Shown piece by piece: positions 1-7,354 of a DNA stretch of 10,716 nucleotides. The stretch is from Candidatus Bathyarchaeota archaeon (GTDB lineage Archaea; Thermoproteota; Bathyarchaeia; TCS64): positions 1 to 10,716 of the forward strand of contig JAFGTA010000119.1 of the NCBI GenBank assembly GCA_016934355.1, given 5' to 3'. A program made the translations under genes and the position numbers. The number at the start of each line of letters is the position of its first letter. The stretch's first letter is position 1. A model generated the notes under the pieces. That model saw only the letters and a list, made by a program, of their open reading frames with translations. It was not told the origin of the DNA and ran no database searches.

Positions 1-66
1 ACTGCATCTCAAGGCAAGACCGTTCGGGCACCTTCATTTATCTGAAAATCTATCTCTGGAATCCCC

Positions 67-74
67 TAAATAAT
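67..74 (+). promoter_or_regulatory. TATA-like box of the GGT-like gene
   Basis: TAAATAAT is centred about 24 bases before the ATG at 94, in an otherwise GC-rich segment. Archaeal TATA boxes sit about 26 bases upstream of the transcription start, so the transcript would begin at or next to the start codon. No Shine-Dalgarno is visible between the box and the ATG, which agrees with a leaderless mRNA. The rest of bases 1-93 holds no gene that I can recognise. Confidence 0.5.
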
Positions 75-93
75 CAGAGAACATGTTCATACC

Positions 94-1821
94 ATGTCTT
101 TCACAACGCGCCCCGTCGTCATGGGAACCCACGGCATGGCCACCAGCACCCACTACCTAGCCACCGTCGCCGGGCACCAGGCCCTCAGAGACGGCGGCAA
201 CGTCGTCGACGCAGGAGCCACCATGTGGTTCTGCCTCACCCTCCTCAAGCCCCACCTCGTAGGCCCAGCCGGCGAAGTCCCCATCCTACTCTACTGGGCA
301 GACGAGGAGAAGGTGATATCGGTCAACGGCCAGGGGCCCGCCCCCATGAACGCCACCATCGACTGGTTCACCGACCACGGGTACCCCATGATCCCGGAGG
401 ACGGCTTCACCCCAGCCGTCGTCCCCGGCGCCTTCGACGCCTGGCTCACCACCCTAGATGAGTACGGCACATTCACCCTCGGCAGAGCCATGGAGCCCGC
501 CCTTGAGATAGCCCGCGGCGGCTTCCCAGTCTACCCGACGCTGAACACGTTCCTCGGCGGAGTCAAGAAAAGGTACCTCGCGGAGTGGCCCACCTCGGCG
601 GTGACGTACCTCCCCGGAGGCCGCGTCCCGGAGGTAGGGCAGCTACTCAGGAACCCCGACTGGTACAGGACGTTCAAGGAGGTCGCAGAAGAGGAGAAGC
701 GGGCTGCCACACGCTCCGCCGGCCTCGACGCCGCCCGCAAACACTACTATGATGGCCCCATCGCCCGCGCCATCGTCGACTACACTCAGAGCTTCAGGTG
801 CAGAGACGTCTACGGCAAGGAGAGCCCCGGCCTCATAACGCTTGAGGACTTCCAGCGCTACGCCGCCCGGTTCGAGGACCCCGTCACCGTCAACTACCGC
901 GGCGTAGACGTCTACAAGTGCGGGCCGTGGTGCCAGGGCCCCGTCTTCCTGCAGCAGCTAAACCTCCTCGAAGGCTACGACCTGAGAGCCATGGGCCACA
1001 ACACCGTCGAGTACCTCCACACCTGGGTCGAGTGCGCCAAGCTCGCCTTCGCAGACAGGGAGCAGTACTACGCCGACCCGGACTACGCCGACGTGCCCCT
1101 CGGCAGGCTCCTCTCCAAAGAGTACGCCGACGAGCGCCGCACACTGGTGGACCCGGACAAGGCGTCCATGATGCTCAGACCCGGCGGGGTCGAGCCCACC
1201 GTCCTAGAGGAGAAGGGCCAGAAATCCTGGTTCGAGGGAGACACCGTGCACCTGGACGCCGTCGACTCCGACGGCAACATGCTGGCGGCGACGCCCAGCG
1301 GCGGCTGGATCAGGACCAGCCCGCTGATCCCCGGCCTCGGCTTCCCCCTGGGCACCCGGGCCCAGATGATGCACCTCGACCCAGGCCACGCCGAGTGCCT
1401 GGAGCCCGGGAAGAAGCCCAGCACCACCCTCACCCCGAGCCTCGCCATGAAGGACGGCAGACAGTACATGGTGTTCGGCACACCCGGCGGCGACAGGCAG
1501 GACCAGTGGACCCTACAGTTCTTCCTAAACCACGTCGAGTTCGGCATGAACGTGCAGGAGGCGCTGGACGCGCCCACGGCTCACACCGCCAGCTTCCCCG
1601 CGAGCTTCTGGCCCCACTCCGTGAGGCCGGGCGAGGTGTGCCTTGAGCCAAGGATACCCGCAGAAGTGGCCGACGGGCTCAGGAGGAAGGGGCACAGGGT
1701 GGTCATCAGCAAGCCGTGGAGCCACGGGCGATGCCTGGCCATCAGATACGACCCGGACACCGGCGTCATGTACGGCGGCGCCTCGCCGCGTACGGGTGAG
1801 CCCTACGCCATAGGCTGGTAG
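94..1821 (+). CDS. Gamma-glutamyltranspeptidase-family (YwrD-like) Ntn hydrolase
   Basis: This is a 575-residue member of the GGT family, which self-cleaves before a Thr that then becomes the nucleophile of an amidase or transferase. The GGT N-terminal signature GGNVVDAGATMW is at residues 34-45. The nucleophile region is DTVHLDAVDSDGN, with candidate Thr384, so processing would give roughly 383- and 192-residue subunits. PSTTLTP (442-448) corresponds to the SSMSP oxyanion-side motif and GTPGGDR (462-468) to the GSPGG loop. LDPGH near 428-432 and the overall length resemble the YwrD-like branch. There is no signal peptide, so it is probably cytoplasmic. The Arg that binds the gamma-glutamyl carboxylate in classical GGT appears absent: the aligned stretch reads NGQGPAP (78-84). 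The true substrate may therefore not be a gamma-glutamyl compound. The family call is firm, the substrate is unknown. An RraA-like gene follows 37 bases downstream. Confidence 0.9.
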   Translation: MSFTTRPVVMGTHGMATSTHYLATVAGHQALRDGGNVVDAGATMWFCLTLLKPHLVGPAGEVPILLYWADEEKVISVNGQGPAPMNATIDWFTDHGYPMIPEDGFTPAVVPGAFDAWLTTLDEYGTFTLGRAMEPALEIARGGFPVYPTLNTFLGGVKKRYLAEWPTSAVTYLPGGRVPEVGQLLRNPDWYRTFKEVAEEEKRAATRSAGLDAARKHYYDGPIARAIVDYTQSFRCRDVYGKESPGLITLEDFQRYAARFEDPVTVNYRGVDVYKCGPWCQGPVFLQQLNLLEGYDLRAMGHNTVEYLHTWVECAKLAFADREQYYADPDYADVPLGRLLSKEYADERRTLVDPDKASMMLRPGGVEPTVLEEKGQKSWFEGDTVHLDAVDSDGNMLAATPSGGWIRTSPLIPGLGFPLGTRAQMMHLDPGHAECLEPGKKPSTTLTPSLAMKDGRQYMVFGTPGGDRQDQWTLQFFLNHVEFGMNVQEALDAPTAHTASFPASFWPHSVRPGEVCLEPRIPAEVADGLRRKGHRVVISKPWSHGRCLAIRYDPDTGVMYGGASPRTGEPYAIGW

Positions 1822-1828
1822 GCTAAAC

Positions 1829-1837
1829 CGTTAAACC
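1829..1837 (+). promoter_or_regulatory. TATA-like box of the RraA-like gene
   Basis: CGTTAAACC is the only AT-rich patch in the 37-base gap after the GGT-like gene, and it is centred 26 bases before the ATG at 1859. That spacing fits a leaderless archaeal transcript. It suggests that the RraA-like gene has its own promoter rather than relying only on read-through from the gene upstream. Confidence 0.4.
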
Positions 1838-1858
1838 TGTTGCATCCTCTCTCTTTCC

Positions 1859-2554
1859 ATGAACCGTGTTTTCAAGCCTACTCTAGTTAGGGAGATAGAG
1901 AGGCCGCCGAAGGCTGTCGTCGAGGGCCTGGCTGCGCTGCCTGCCGCGAACATCGCGGACGCACTTGGTAAGCCATGCAGGTTCACAGTGGACCCGTCGA
2001 TCAGGCCCGCTTACCCGGGCGTAAGGCTCGCAGGGGTCGCCGTCACCGTCCGTGAGGCGCCTGACTGTAACCTGATGAGCCACGCAGCCATCGACCTCAT
2101 GGCAGGGGGCGACGTGCTGGTGGTCGACGCCGGCGGGTACGTCGGCTCAGCCGTTGGCGGCTTCCTCATGTCCAGAAAGATGATGTCTAAGGGGGTCGCT
2201 GGCGTCGTCGTGGACGGCGCGTGGAGGGACAGGTCCGAGATAGTCAGTCACAGGTTCCCCGTGTTCTGCCGCGGTTGGCAGCCGGGAGGCCCCCACAAGG
2301 ATCAGCCGGGCTCGGTCAACGTGCCTGTATCCGTCGGCGGCGTCGTTGTCTACCCGGGTGACGTCGTCGTGGGCGACGACGACGGCGTGGTGGTCGTCCC
2401 GAGGGACTCGGCTGAGGAGATACTCAGGAGGGCCACCGAGATACACCGGCGTGAGGCAGAGGTCATCGGCGACGACCGGAAGGAAGCGATCGAGAGACCC
2501 GGCGCCTACGCGAGCGAGGAGAGACTCAGGGAGCTGGGCGTCGAGATAAGGTAG
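1859..2554 (+). CDS. RraA-family / HMG-CHA aldolase-fold protein
   Basis: This 231-residue protein has the RraA / 4-hydroxy-4-methyl-2-oxoglutarate aldolase fold, often annotated dimethylmenaquinone methyltransferase-like. The substrate- and metal-binding signature is visible as a glycine-rich GGYVGSAVGG loop (92-101), followed about 20 residues later by GAWRDRSE (120-127). Arg123-Asp124 match the catalytic Arg and Mg-ligand Asp of the class II pyruvate aldolases in this family. PGDVVVGDDDGVVVVP (166-181) is the other conserved family block. Length is normal. Bacterial RraA inhibits RNase E, but the retained R-D pair argues for an enzyme, either a retro-aldolase or an oxaloacetate decarboxylase. 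It follows the GGT-like gene on the same strand, so a shared catabolic pathway is possible but unproven. The family is secure and the exact substrate is not. Confidence 0.9.
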   Translation: MNRVFKPTLVREIERPPKAVVEGLAALPAANIADALGKPCRFTVDPSIRPAYPGVRLAGVAVTVREAPDCNLMSHAAIDLMAGGDVLVVDAGGYVGSAVGGFLMSRKMMSKGVAGVVVDGAWRDRSEIVSHRFPVFCRGWQPGGPHKDQPGSVNVPVSVGGVVVYPGDVVVGDDDGVVVVPRDSAEEILRRATEIHRREAEVIGDDRKEAIERPGAYASEERLRELGVEIR

Positions 2555-2565
2555 GCTTCCCCGCC

Positions 2566-2577
2566 CGCATATTTTAT
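2566..2577 (+). promoter_or_regulatory. BRE/TATA-like element of the AlaX-type gene
   Basis: CGCATATTTTAT lies between the RraA-like stop and the next gene. Its AT core is centred about 31 bases before the ATG at 2604 but only about 19 before the alternative GTG at 2592, so it favours the ATG. The same 12 bases occur on the minus strand at 7355-7366, upstream of the C25 peptidase gene. Confidence 0.5.
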
Positions 2578-2603
2578 GAATAGTCAGGAAGGTGTATCAT
2601 CTC

Positions 2604-3056
2604 ATGGACGTAGAGATCAGGACCCACACGGCGATCCACGTCGTCAAGGGCGCGATAGTCAAGGTCCTCGGCGACGGCGCAAGGTGGTCGGCGAGCGCCG
2701 CCGCCGACGGCTCCCACGGCAGGATAGCCGTCCAGTTCGACAGGAAACCCACCGAGGACGAGGTCAGGGAGATAGAGAGGCAGGCCAACCTGAAGGTGGA
2801 GGAGGACCAGCCCATCGAGATTCACAGGCTGAGCAGGGAGGAAGCCGAGGCGAGGTGGGGCGACTACATCTACGACCTGTTCCCGCTGCCCGAGCATATA
2901 CGTGACCTGAGCGTGTTCCACCTGCCGGGGTGGAACGTGAACACCTGCGCCAAGGAGCACACAGAGTCGACTGGGCAGGTAGGCAGGATCACCATAAGTA
3001 AGGCTCGTTACAGGAACAGTAAGGGGCTCCTCGAGGTCAGCTTCAACGTCGAGTAG
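2604..3056 (+). CDS. AlaX-type (AlaRS editing domain-like) trans-editing protein
   Basis: This 150-residue protein matches the second additional domain shared by alanyl- and threonyl-tRNA synthetases, the fold used by free-standing AlaX proteins. AlaX proteins hydrolyse mischarged Ser- or Gly-tRNA(Ala) and act in the cytoplasm. The zinc-site motifs are both present: H-x3-H in HTAIH (His8, His12) and C-x3-H in CAKEH (Cys115, His119), followed by STGQVGRI and a typical terminal segment KGLLEVSF. The size fits the short AlaX-S class, and the glycine-rich and tRNA-binding regions of longer forms are absent. I chose ATG 2604 because the TATA spacing and a nearby AGGAAGGTG suit it. An in-frame GTG at 2592 would add four residues. 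The stop codon ends one base before the stop of L40e on the opposite strand. Function is inferred from the motifs; the tRNA and amino acid specificity are not readable. Confidence 0.82.
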   Translation: MDVEIRTHTAIHVVKGAIVKVLGDGARWSASAAADGSHGRIAVQFDRKPTEDEVREIERQANLKVEEDQPIEIHRLSREEAEARWGDYIYDLFPLPEHIRDLSVFHLPGWNVNTCAKEHTESTGQVGRITISKARYRNSKGLLEVSFNVE

Positions 3057-3057
3057 C

Positions 3058-3222
3058 CTAGCGGCCCTTTCCTTTGGTTCGTTTGGGGCGCAGGTTCTTG
3101 CTGCGGCACTTTCTGCACTTCGTTGCGTCTGGGGGGTTGGTGGCTCCGCAGCTCCTGCACACCGACTTCTTAACGCGGTGCTCTCTCGCGATCTCGATCT
3201 TCACTGGGTCTCTTAGTGACAT
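3058..3222 (-). CDS. rpl40e: Large-subunit ribosomal protein L40e
   Basis: This 54-residue basic protein begins [10 protein letters not shown] and contains two Cys pairs, C-R-S-C and C-R-K-C, separated by 11 residues and forming a zinc ribbon. It ends in a run rich in Lys and Arg ([10 protein letters not shown]). This is the free-standing archaeal form of L40e, which in eukaryotes is made as a ubiquitin fusion. The reading frame extends further upstream to 3357, but that longer N-terminus is not L40e-like. The ATG at 3222 has a clear Shine-Dalgarno and promoter, so the short form is the real one. It is convergent with the AlaX-type gene and lies downstream of the winged-helix gene on the same strand. 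The gene indicates an archaeal host. Confidence 0.95.
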   Translation of the reverse strand: MSLRDPVKIEIAREHRVKKSVCRSCGATNPPDATKCRKCRSKNLRPKRTKGKGR

Positions 3223-3229
3223 TGTTTTT

Positions 3230-3235
3230 CTCCCC
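3230..3235 (-). promoter_or_regulatory. Shine-Dalgarno of L40e
   Basis: GGGGAG on the minus strand lies seven bases before the ATG at 3222. It decides the start, giving a 54-residue protein rather than the 99-residue open frame. Confidence 0.7.
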
Positions 3236-3264
3236 GTGGGGCTCTGAGTGTATACGAGCCCCGG

Positions 3265-3272
3265 TATATTAT
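3265..3272 (-). promoter_or_regulatory. TATA-like box of L40e
   Basis: The minus-strand sequence AAAAGATAATATACC contains an AT-rich core (complement TATATTAT) in a GC-rich gap. Transcription would start near 3242, giving a short leader of about 20 bases that includes the GGGGAG ribosome site. Confidence 0.5.
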
Positions 3273-3353
3273 CTTTTCCCAGCGGGTGCGGGTTCTCGCC
3301 GTGACCTGTAATCTCTGAAACATTGGGGTCGGAAGAAGAACTCTCTCGAATGT

Positions 3354-3803
3354 TCACTCGAAAAGAGCGTGAATCACCATCAGGCTGGTACCTGCTAAGG
3401 TGGGTATGATTATGGTATAGTAGAACGAGTCGGTCCCCATCACAGCAGCCGCAGCCAGCGCTGCCGCCCAGAGCACGGCGTGCCCGATTATGGTTCCATT
3501 CTTCTTACTGTAATGTAGCGCCGCCTTACTGTAGCGCCCCGTCCTCAGCAACAGACTGTACGCGGACTTGCCCAGGTATGACAGGCTGTACCTGCTCTCC
3601 CTCTGTTCTAGAAACGGGTCCAGGGACTTCAGGTGATAGCTGAGGCTCGGGCTGTCAGCGAAGTCCACGGATTTCTTTATCTCGGTGAAGGTTGCGCTGC
3701 CTGCCTCGCCTACGAATCTTATGATGTCCCTCCTTTTTTGATGGTCGAGGGCTTTGAACACGGAGTCCTCCAGGCTCTCAAGTTTTTCTATGTCTGTCTC
3801 CAT
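3354..3803 (-). CDS. Membrane-anchored winged-helix (ArsR-like) transcriptional regulator
   Basis: This protein has 149 residues. Residues about 10-75 form a winged-helix fold: an [14 protein letters not shown] helix typical of ArsR-like archaeal regulators, then a TFTEIKKSV helix and the recognition-helix region [11 protein letters not shown], followed by a wing around [10 protein letters not shown]. Residues about 104-121 and 126-148 are hydrophobic and look like two membrane helices joined by a short loop. The DNA-binding domain would thus be tethered to the inner face of the membrane. Such fused regulators are widespread in archaea but rarely characterised, and the target and signal are unknown. 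It sits downstream of the large C25 protein on the same strand and upstream of L40e. An AT-rich AAATTTAAAG (complement, 3836-3845) may be its TATA box, with a leader of about ten bases. Confidence 0.8.
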   Translation of the reverse strand: METDIEKLESLEDSVFKALDHQKRRDIIRFVGEAGSATFTEIKKSVDFADSPSLSYHLKSLDPFLEQRESRYSLSYLGKSAYSLLLRTGRYSKAALHYSKKNGTIIGHAVLWAAALAAAAVMGTDSFYYTIIIPTLAGTSLMVIHALFE

Positions 3804-3835
3804 ATGTAACCGCCATTAATCTCCATCCTTCACTG

Positions 3836-3845
3836 AAATTTAAAG
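3836..3845 (-). promoter_or_regulatory. Possible TATA-like box of the winged-helix gene
   Basis: On the minus strand this reads CTTTAAATTT. It is centred about 37 bases upstream of the ATG, so transcription would start near 3814 and leave a leader of around ten bases without a strong Shine-Dalgarno. The gap is AT-rich overall, so the choice of box is uncertain. Confidence 0.35.
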
Positions 3846-3953
3846 CAGTTAGTGCAGGGGTTTTTAGTCAAATTTTATTTACTAAGGTGAATAGCCGGCT
3901 CAGACATCGAACGCCTGCGCCTTCACTCACCACTTATTTCTTTCATATACATG

Positions 3954-3961
3954 GAAAAAAA
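3954..3961 (-). terminator. Oligo-T terminator after the C25 peptidase gene
   Basis: The minus-strand transcript carries an uninterrupted run of T residues (plus-strand AAAAAAAA, 3954-3961) 13 bases after the TAA stop. Archaeal RNA polymerase terminates at such T-runs without needing a hairpin. It would separate the C25 gene from the winged-helix gene downstream. Confidence 0.5.
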
Positions 3962-3974
3962 TTAGGGAGTGGGT

Positions 3975-6900
3975 TTAATTTATTCTCGGGTAAGCCGATA
4001 AACAGCCACACCAGTTCGGTCCAACGGCGCTAAGAATACCTGTCTCAAAGACATAGTCCTCGCCCAGCCAGGCCGAGACCTCCGGGTCGGAGTATGTTTC
4101 GCCCCTGAACGAGTACTCGTAGTGGATGAGCAGCTGGATCGAGTCGCCCGGCCCGAGAGGCTGCATTGTGTCGACGTAGCCTAGGTCCGGGAGCCAGTTG
4201 CCCTGCGGTGTGACGCTCTTCCCGTTGAGATATATCTTGACGGCTCTAGCCCCCATCGTTTCGAACGCTTCCTCTCCGGCGCCGAGGAAGTCCTCCTCGA
4301 TTGGTACCTTGATGTCCAGTATAACGTTCGGCAGCGTGACTGTTGACCCGGTGTTTGTCACCGTTATGTTCTCGAATATCGAGCCGGCGTTCGTGCTAAC
4401 TTTGTAACCGTTCTTCTGCCCCTTGAAGACGACGCAGAAATCGGTCACGGTCTTCCCCTTGCTGTGGCTGAACCCAGTCTCCGTGCTAAGGTAAACCACG
4501 GTGAAGGTCGGAGGAGCCTCATCGTATCCCACGTTTTCGACGTAGTCCTCTGCTCTCGCGAGGACAGTGTGTGAGCCTTCAGATGATAAAGTTGTATCCC
4601 ACGCCCCCACCCAGCTACCTTGACCCGTGTCGTATGACGCTGGGAGCCACGTGGCTCCGTCGTCCAGGCTGTATTCGACCCTGTCAACCCCTGAACCGGC
4701 GTCCGATGCAGTGATCTCTATCTCGACGACGCCGTACACGTAGCCGCCGCCGTCCGGCTGCACCACGTCCACCTCGGGTGGTGTGTCGTCCACTATCACT
4801 GTATCCGTGAGGGGCGTCTCGATGGCCCCGAGGTTGTCTACGCTGTAGAAAGACACGGTGTGCGTGCCTTCGCCTGCCAAGCTGAACGCCCCCGTGTAGG
4901 GGACGTAGAGCCCTCCGTCGACGCTGTACCAGGTCCCGGCTACGCCGGACCCTGCACCGTCAGACGCGGATAGGGTTAGCGGCGTGCCTGAGGTGACGTA
5001 GACGTCTGGGGGGTCTATGTGCTTCGGGTCTCCTACGCTCATGGAGGTCTCTGGCGGGGTGTTGTCGAGGGTCACCGCCTCGCTTTGGGTCTCCTCTCTG
5101 TTCCCGAGGTTGTCTACGCTTCTGTACTCTATGAGGTGGTCTCCGTCGTCGCCTGTCACGTGGAAAGGCGCGTACGGGGTCCACGGCCCGCCGTCTAGCC
5201 TGTACTCCGTGTACTCTACGTCGGAGCCGTCGTCCACGGCGCTCATGGTGATGAGTGTGTCGCTGCTGATGTAGTCGCCGTAGCTGGGCGAGCCTATGGT
5301 GATGGTAGTCGTCGGCGGCGTCTCGTCCAGGATCAAGGTCTTGGTCTTCTCCGCCTCGGCGTTACCCAGGTTGTCGACGCTGTGGTACGTGACGGTGTGA
5401 GTGCCTTCGCCAGACACGCGGAAGAAGGTCGAGTACGTGTTATACGGTCCGTCGTCGATCTTGTAGTACGTCTCCTCGACGCCCGAGCCTGAGCCGTCGC
5501 TCGCCGACAGAGCTAGGTTCGTGTTCGACTTCACGTATTTGTCGAGGTGCTGAGGCTCCCCGATGGTCAGAGTCGTGGTCGGGGCGGTGTTGTCGAGTTT
5601 GACCTGCCTCGAGTTGACAGGGTATTCCTGGTTCCCGCTGTCGTCGACGCTGTAGTACTCTATGTTGATGGTGCCGTCGGTGGCGTAGATGTTGAACGGG
5701 CCCAGTCCGCTGGTGAAGCCCAGCCCTGAGAGGCCTTCGATGTAGTAGCGGTAATGCGTGCTCGCCACCGCGCTGTCGTCGTTGGCGTACAGAGAGAACG
5801 AGGTTGAGCTGGTGACATAGGTATCGTCTCCGGACAAGTGTTTCGGTGCACCCACCGTCAATCCTGTCTGTGGTGGCTTGTCAGCCAACCCGCCGAGGAC
5901 GAGGGTAGGGTCACCGAACACGTTTATGAAGAGCCACCTGCGGCCTTGGTCCCAGTCGGACTCGGGGGCGTAGTGGATCAACACCTTGTCGCAGACGGAG
6001 TCCCAGACGTCTCCGAGCACCCTGTGCCCGTCGGATGCGAAGGATTCGAAGAAGTACTGCATGACGGGTGAACCCATGGCGCCGCTCGCCTCTGCGGTCG
6101 ACCCTATGAAGGCTACCGCCCCCTTATCGGAGTTGAAGTTCCAGTACTCGGGCATGCAGTCTATGTCGGTCGTAGAGTCCTGAAGCGGGTCAGGTACAGC
6201 TGGCTCCACCCATGTACTCATGGGGTGAGGATAGTAGCTTGATTCGTAGACTGCTCCATAGTCTCTAAGCGTTCCACCGACGTCGATGTACGGGTCACTG
6301 GCGGCAATCGGCCCCAGCTTCGCCGTGCTGCAGCCGAAGCTGTAGACCACGGTGAGCTTGTCCTGGTTGGTCAGCCCAGCCATGTCCGTCCTGACGTCGT
6401 ATACGCCCCAACTGAACTGGTTCCCGTGGCTTATCACGTTGATGAAGCCCGCCCCGGCGTTGAGGTAGTCGTTTATGTTCGTTGGGTTGGGGTAATCTGG
6501 GTCGCCTACGGTGTTCGAATGGTAGAGCTTGATGTCTGTGAAGCCGGCGGTCGTCATCTCCGTGGCTATCGCGTCGTTTTGGTCTTCGTCCCAAGTGGTG
6601 GGGAGCGAGGGGTAGACCCAGTCGCCTGTCCCTGTTACAAGCAGGATGTTCTTAAACCATGATTCGTAGAGCACCTCCTTCTCATACTTGATCACCTTGT
6701 CGACGTATCTCGTCACCTCGGCTTCGCTGTCCGCCGGTATCCTGCCGACGATCACGTCGAAGTCGAAGTCTATCCCATCGGTGTTCGTGTAGTCATCGTC
6801 GTCGTCATCGTCGATCATCTCGCCGTATACGTCGTCGCCGTCCGCGTCCCAGCTGCAGAATGCTCCTCCGCCGTCGTAGAGGTCGGCGTAGTAGTGGTCC

Positions 6901-7286
6901 GTCAGGTAGTATTGGAGCCACCTCACCTCATCGGTGACGGCTCTCTTGACGTAGAAGTACCTCATCGGTAGCTTATCGACGTCCCCCACAAGCAGCACAT
7001 ACTTGACGTTGTGCGTAGCCTCGTAGTCGGCTATACATTTCTTTATCTCCTCCGCGGTGTCGGCTCCGCTGTAAGCCGGGTCAGCGTATATGCTTTCTAG
7101 GGACACAACTATGGATGGTCTTCCCGTTGCGTCCTTCCACTCCTTCAGAGGCGTTAACTCGTCCACGAATAGGTTCGGCGCGATTATGAGTAGGTCGTAG
7201 TCGGGTTCTGCGTATGTCTGTAGTACAGTTGCTGATGATGCCAGTAAGCTGGCTAATACTAAGATAGTAACAAGTTTTATCTTCAT
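3975..7286 (-). CDS. Secreted gingipain-like (C25) cysteine peptidase with Ig-like repeats
   Basis: This protein has 1103 residues. It has a Sec signal peptide (1-26, ending QTYA) and a C25 caspase-fold domain at about 29-470. The dyad is visible as ISHGNQF (His287) and SFGCSTAK (Cys319), with the conserved NVFGDPTLVLGG closing the domain. DADGDDVYGE (147-156) followed by seven Asp (159-165) looks calcium-binding. Residues 474-836 are four OmpL47-like beta-sandwich repeats of 87-92 residues. Each carries a D-SGSGV-type turn, GTHTV or an equivalent, and SVDNLGN, and ends near D-TPP. A fifth Ig-like module (about 837-933) and an unrecognised C-terminal domain (about 934-1103) follow. There is no C-terminal membrane helix or sorting tail, so it is either released or held by another partner. 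The ATG at 7286 is preferred over TTG 7292 because AGGAG lies eight bases before it. The fold and secretion are well supported. Peptidase specificity is unknown. Confidence 0.87.
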   Translation of the reverse strand: MKIKLVTILVLASLLASSATVLQTYAEPDYDLLIIAPNLFVDELTPLKEWKDATGRPSIVVSLESIYADPAYSGADTAEEIKKCIADYEATHNVKYVLLVGDVDKLPMRYFYVKRAVTDEVRWLQYYLTDHYYADLYDGGGAFCSWDADGDDVYGEMIDDDDDDDYTNTDGIDFDFDVIVGRIPADSEAEVTRYVDKVIKYEKEVLYESWFKNILLVTGTGDWVYPSLPTTWDEDQNDAIATEMTTAGFTDIKLYHSNTVGDPDYPNPTNINDYLNAGAGFINVISHGNQFSWGVYDVRTDMAGLTNQDKLTVVYSFGCSTAKLGPIAASDPYIDVGGTLRDYGAVYESSYYPHPMSTWVEPAVPDPLQDSTTDIDCMPEYWNFNSDKGAVAFIGSTAEASGAMGSPVMQYFFESFASDGHRVLGDVWDSVCDKVLIHYAPESDWDQGRRWLFINVFGDPTLVLGGLADKPPQTGLTVGAPKHLSGDDTYVTSSTSFSLYANDDSAVASTHYRYYIEGLSGLGFTSGLGPFNIYATDGTINIEYYSVDDSGNQEYPVNSRQVKLDNTAPTTTLTIGEPQHLDKYVKSNTNLALSASDGSGSGVEETYYKIDDGPYNTYSTFFRVSGEGTHTVTYHSVDNLGNAEAEKTKTLILDETPPTTTITIGSPSYGDYISSDTLITMSAVDDGSDVEYTEYRLDGGPWTPYAPFHVTGDDGDHLIEYRSVDNLGNREETQSEAVTLDNTPPETSMSVGDPKHIDPPDVYVTSGTPLTLSASDGAGSGVAGTWYSVDGGLYVPYTGAFSLAGEGTHTVSFYSVDNLGAIETPLTDTVIVDDTPPEVDVVQPDGGGYVYGVVEIEITASDAGSGVDRVEYSLDDGATWLPASYDTGQGSWVGAWDTTLSSEGSHTVLARAEDYVENVGYDEAPPTFTVVYLSTETGFSHSKGKTVTDFCVVFKGQKNGYKVSTNAGSIFENITVTNTGSTVTLPNVILDIKVPIEEDFLGAGEEAFETMGARAVKIYLNGKSVTPQGNWLPDLGYVDTMQPLGPGDSIQLLIHYEYSFRGETYSDPEVSAWLGEDYVFETGILSAVGPNWCGCLSAYPRIN
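4779..5867 (-). repeat. Four tandem ~90-residue OmpL47-like repeats within the C25 gene
   Basis: The motif SVD-x-x-G recurs in the protein at spacings of 90, 87 and 92 residues, and each unit also contains an xxGxP(K/Q)HL-like opening and a D(N/E/D)T(A/P)P closing linker. Units are diverged at DNA level. They probably form a stalk that projects the catalytic domain from the cell, or bind glycans. That role is inference from similar archaeal and bacterial surface proteins. Confidence 0.8.
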
Positions 7287-7294
7287 TTTCAAAT

Positions 7295-7300
7295 CTCCTT
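7295..7300 (-). promoter_or_regulatory. Shine-Dalgarno of the C25 peptidase gene
   Basis: AAGGAG on the minus strand lies eight bases before the ATG at 7286 and only two before the in-frame TTG at 7292. It therefore selects the ATG. Confidence 0.7.
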
Positions 7301-7354
7301 AATCTCGATCACACGAGAAACCCGCGTGACGAGTCAATATTAGCTAACAAATAG

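Noticed and set aside
918..1646. A 242-residue plus-strand frame inside the GGT-like gene
   Set aside because: It is rich in Arg, Pro and Gly, has no family motifs, and fully overlaps a gene with clear conserved blocks. It is a frame shadow of high-GC DNA.
3223..3357. A 99-residue reading of the L40e gene starting at 3357
   Set aside because: The extra 45 N-terminal residues are not ribosomal-protein-like. The promoter and Shine-Dalgarno lie inside this stretch and point to ATG 3222.
4779..5867. A CRISPR array or DNA satellite in the repeat region
   Set aside because: The periodicity is about 270 bases, diverged at DNA level and in frame with protein repeats, so it is a tandem-domain protein.
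7287..7292. TTG 7292 as the start of the C25 gene
   Set aside because: The AAGGAG site is only two bases from the TTG but an ideal eight bases from the ATG at 7286.
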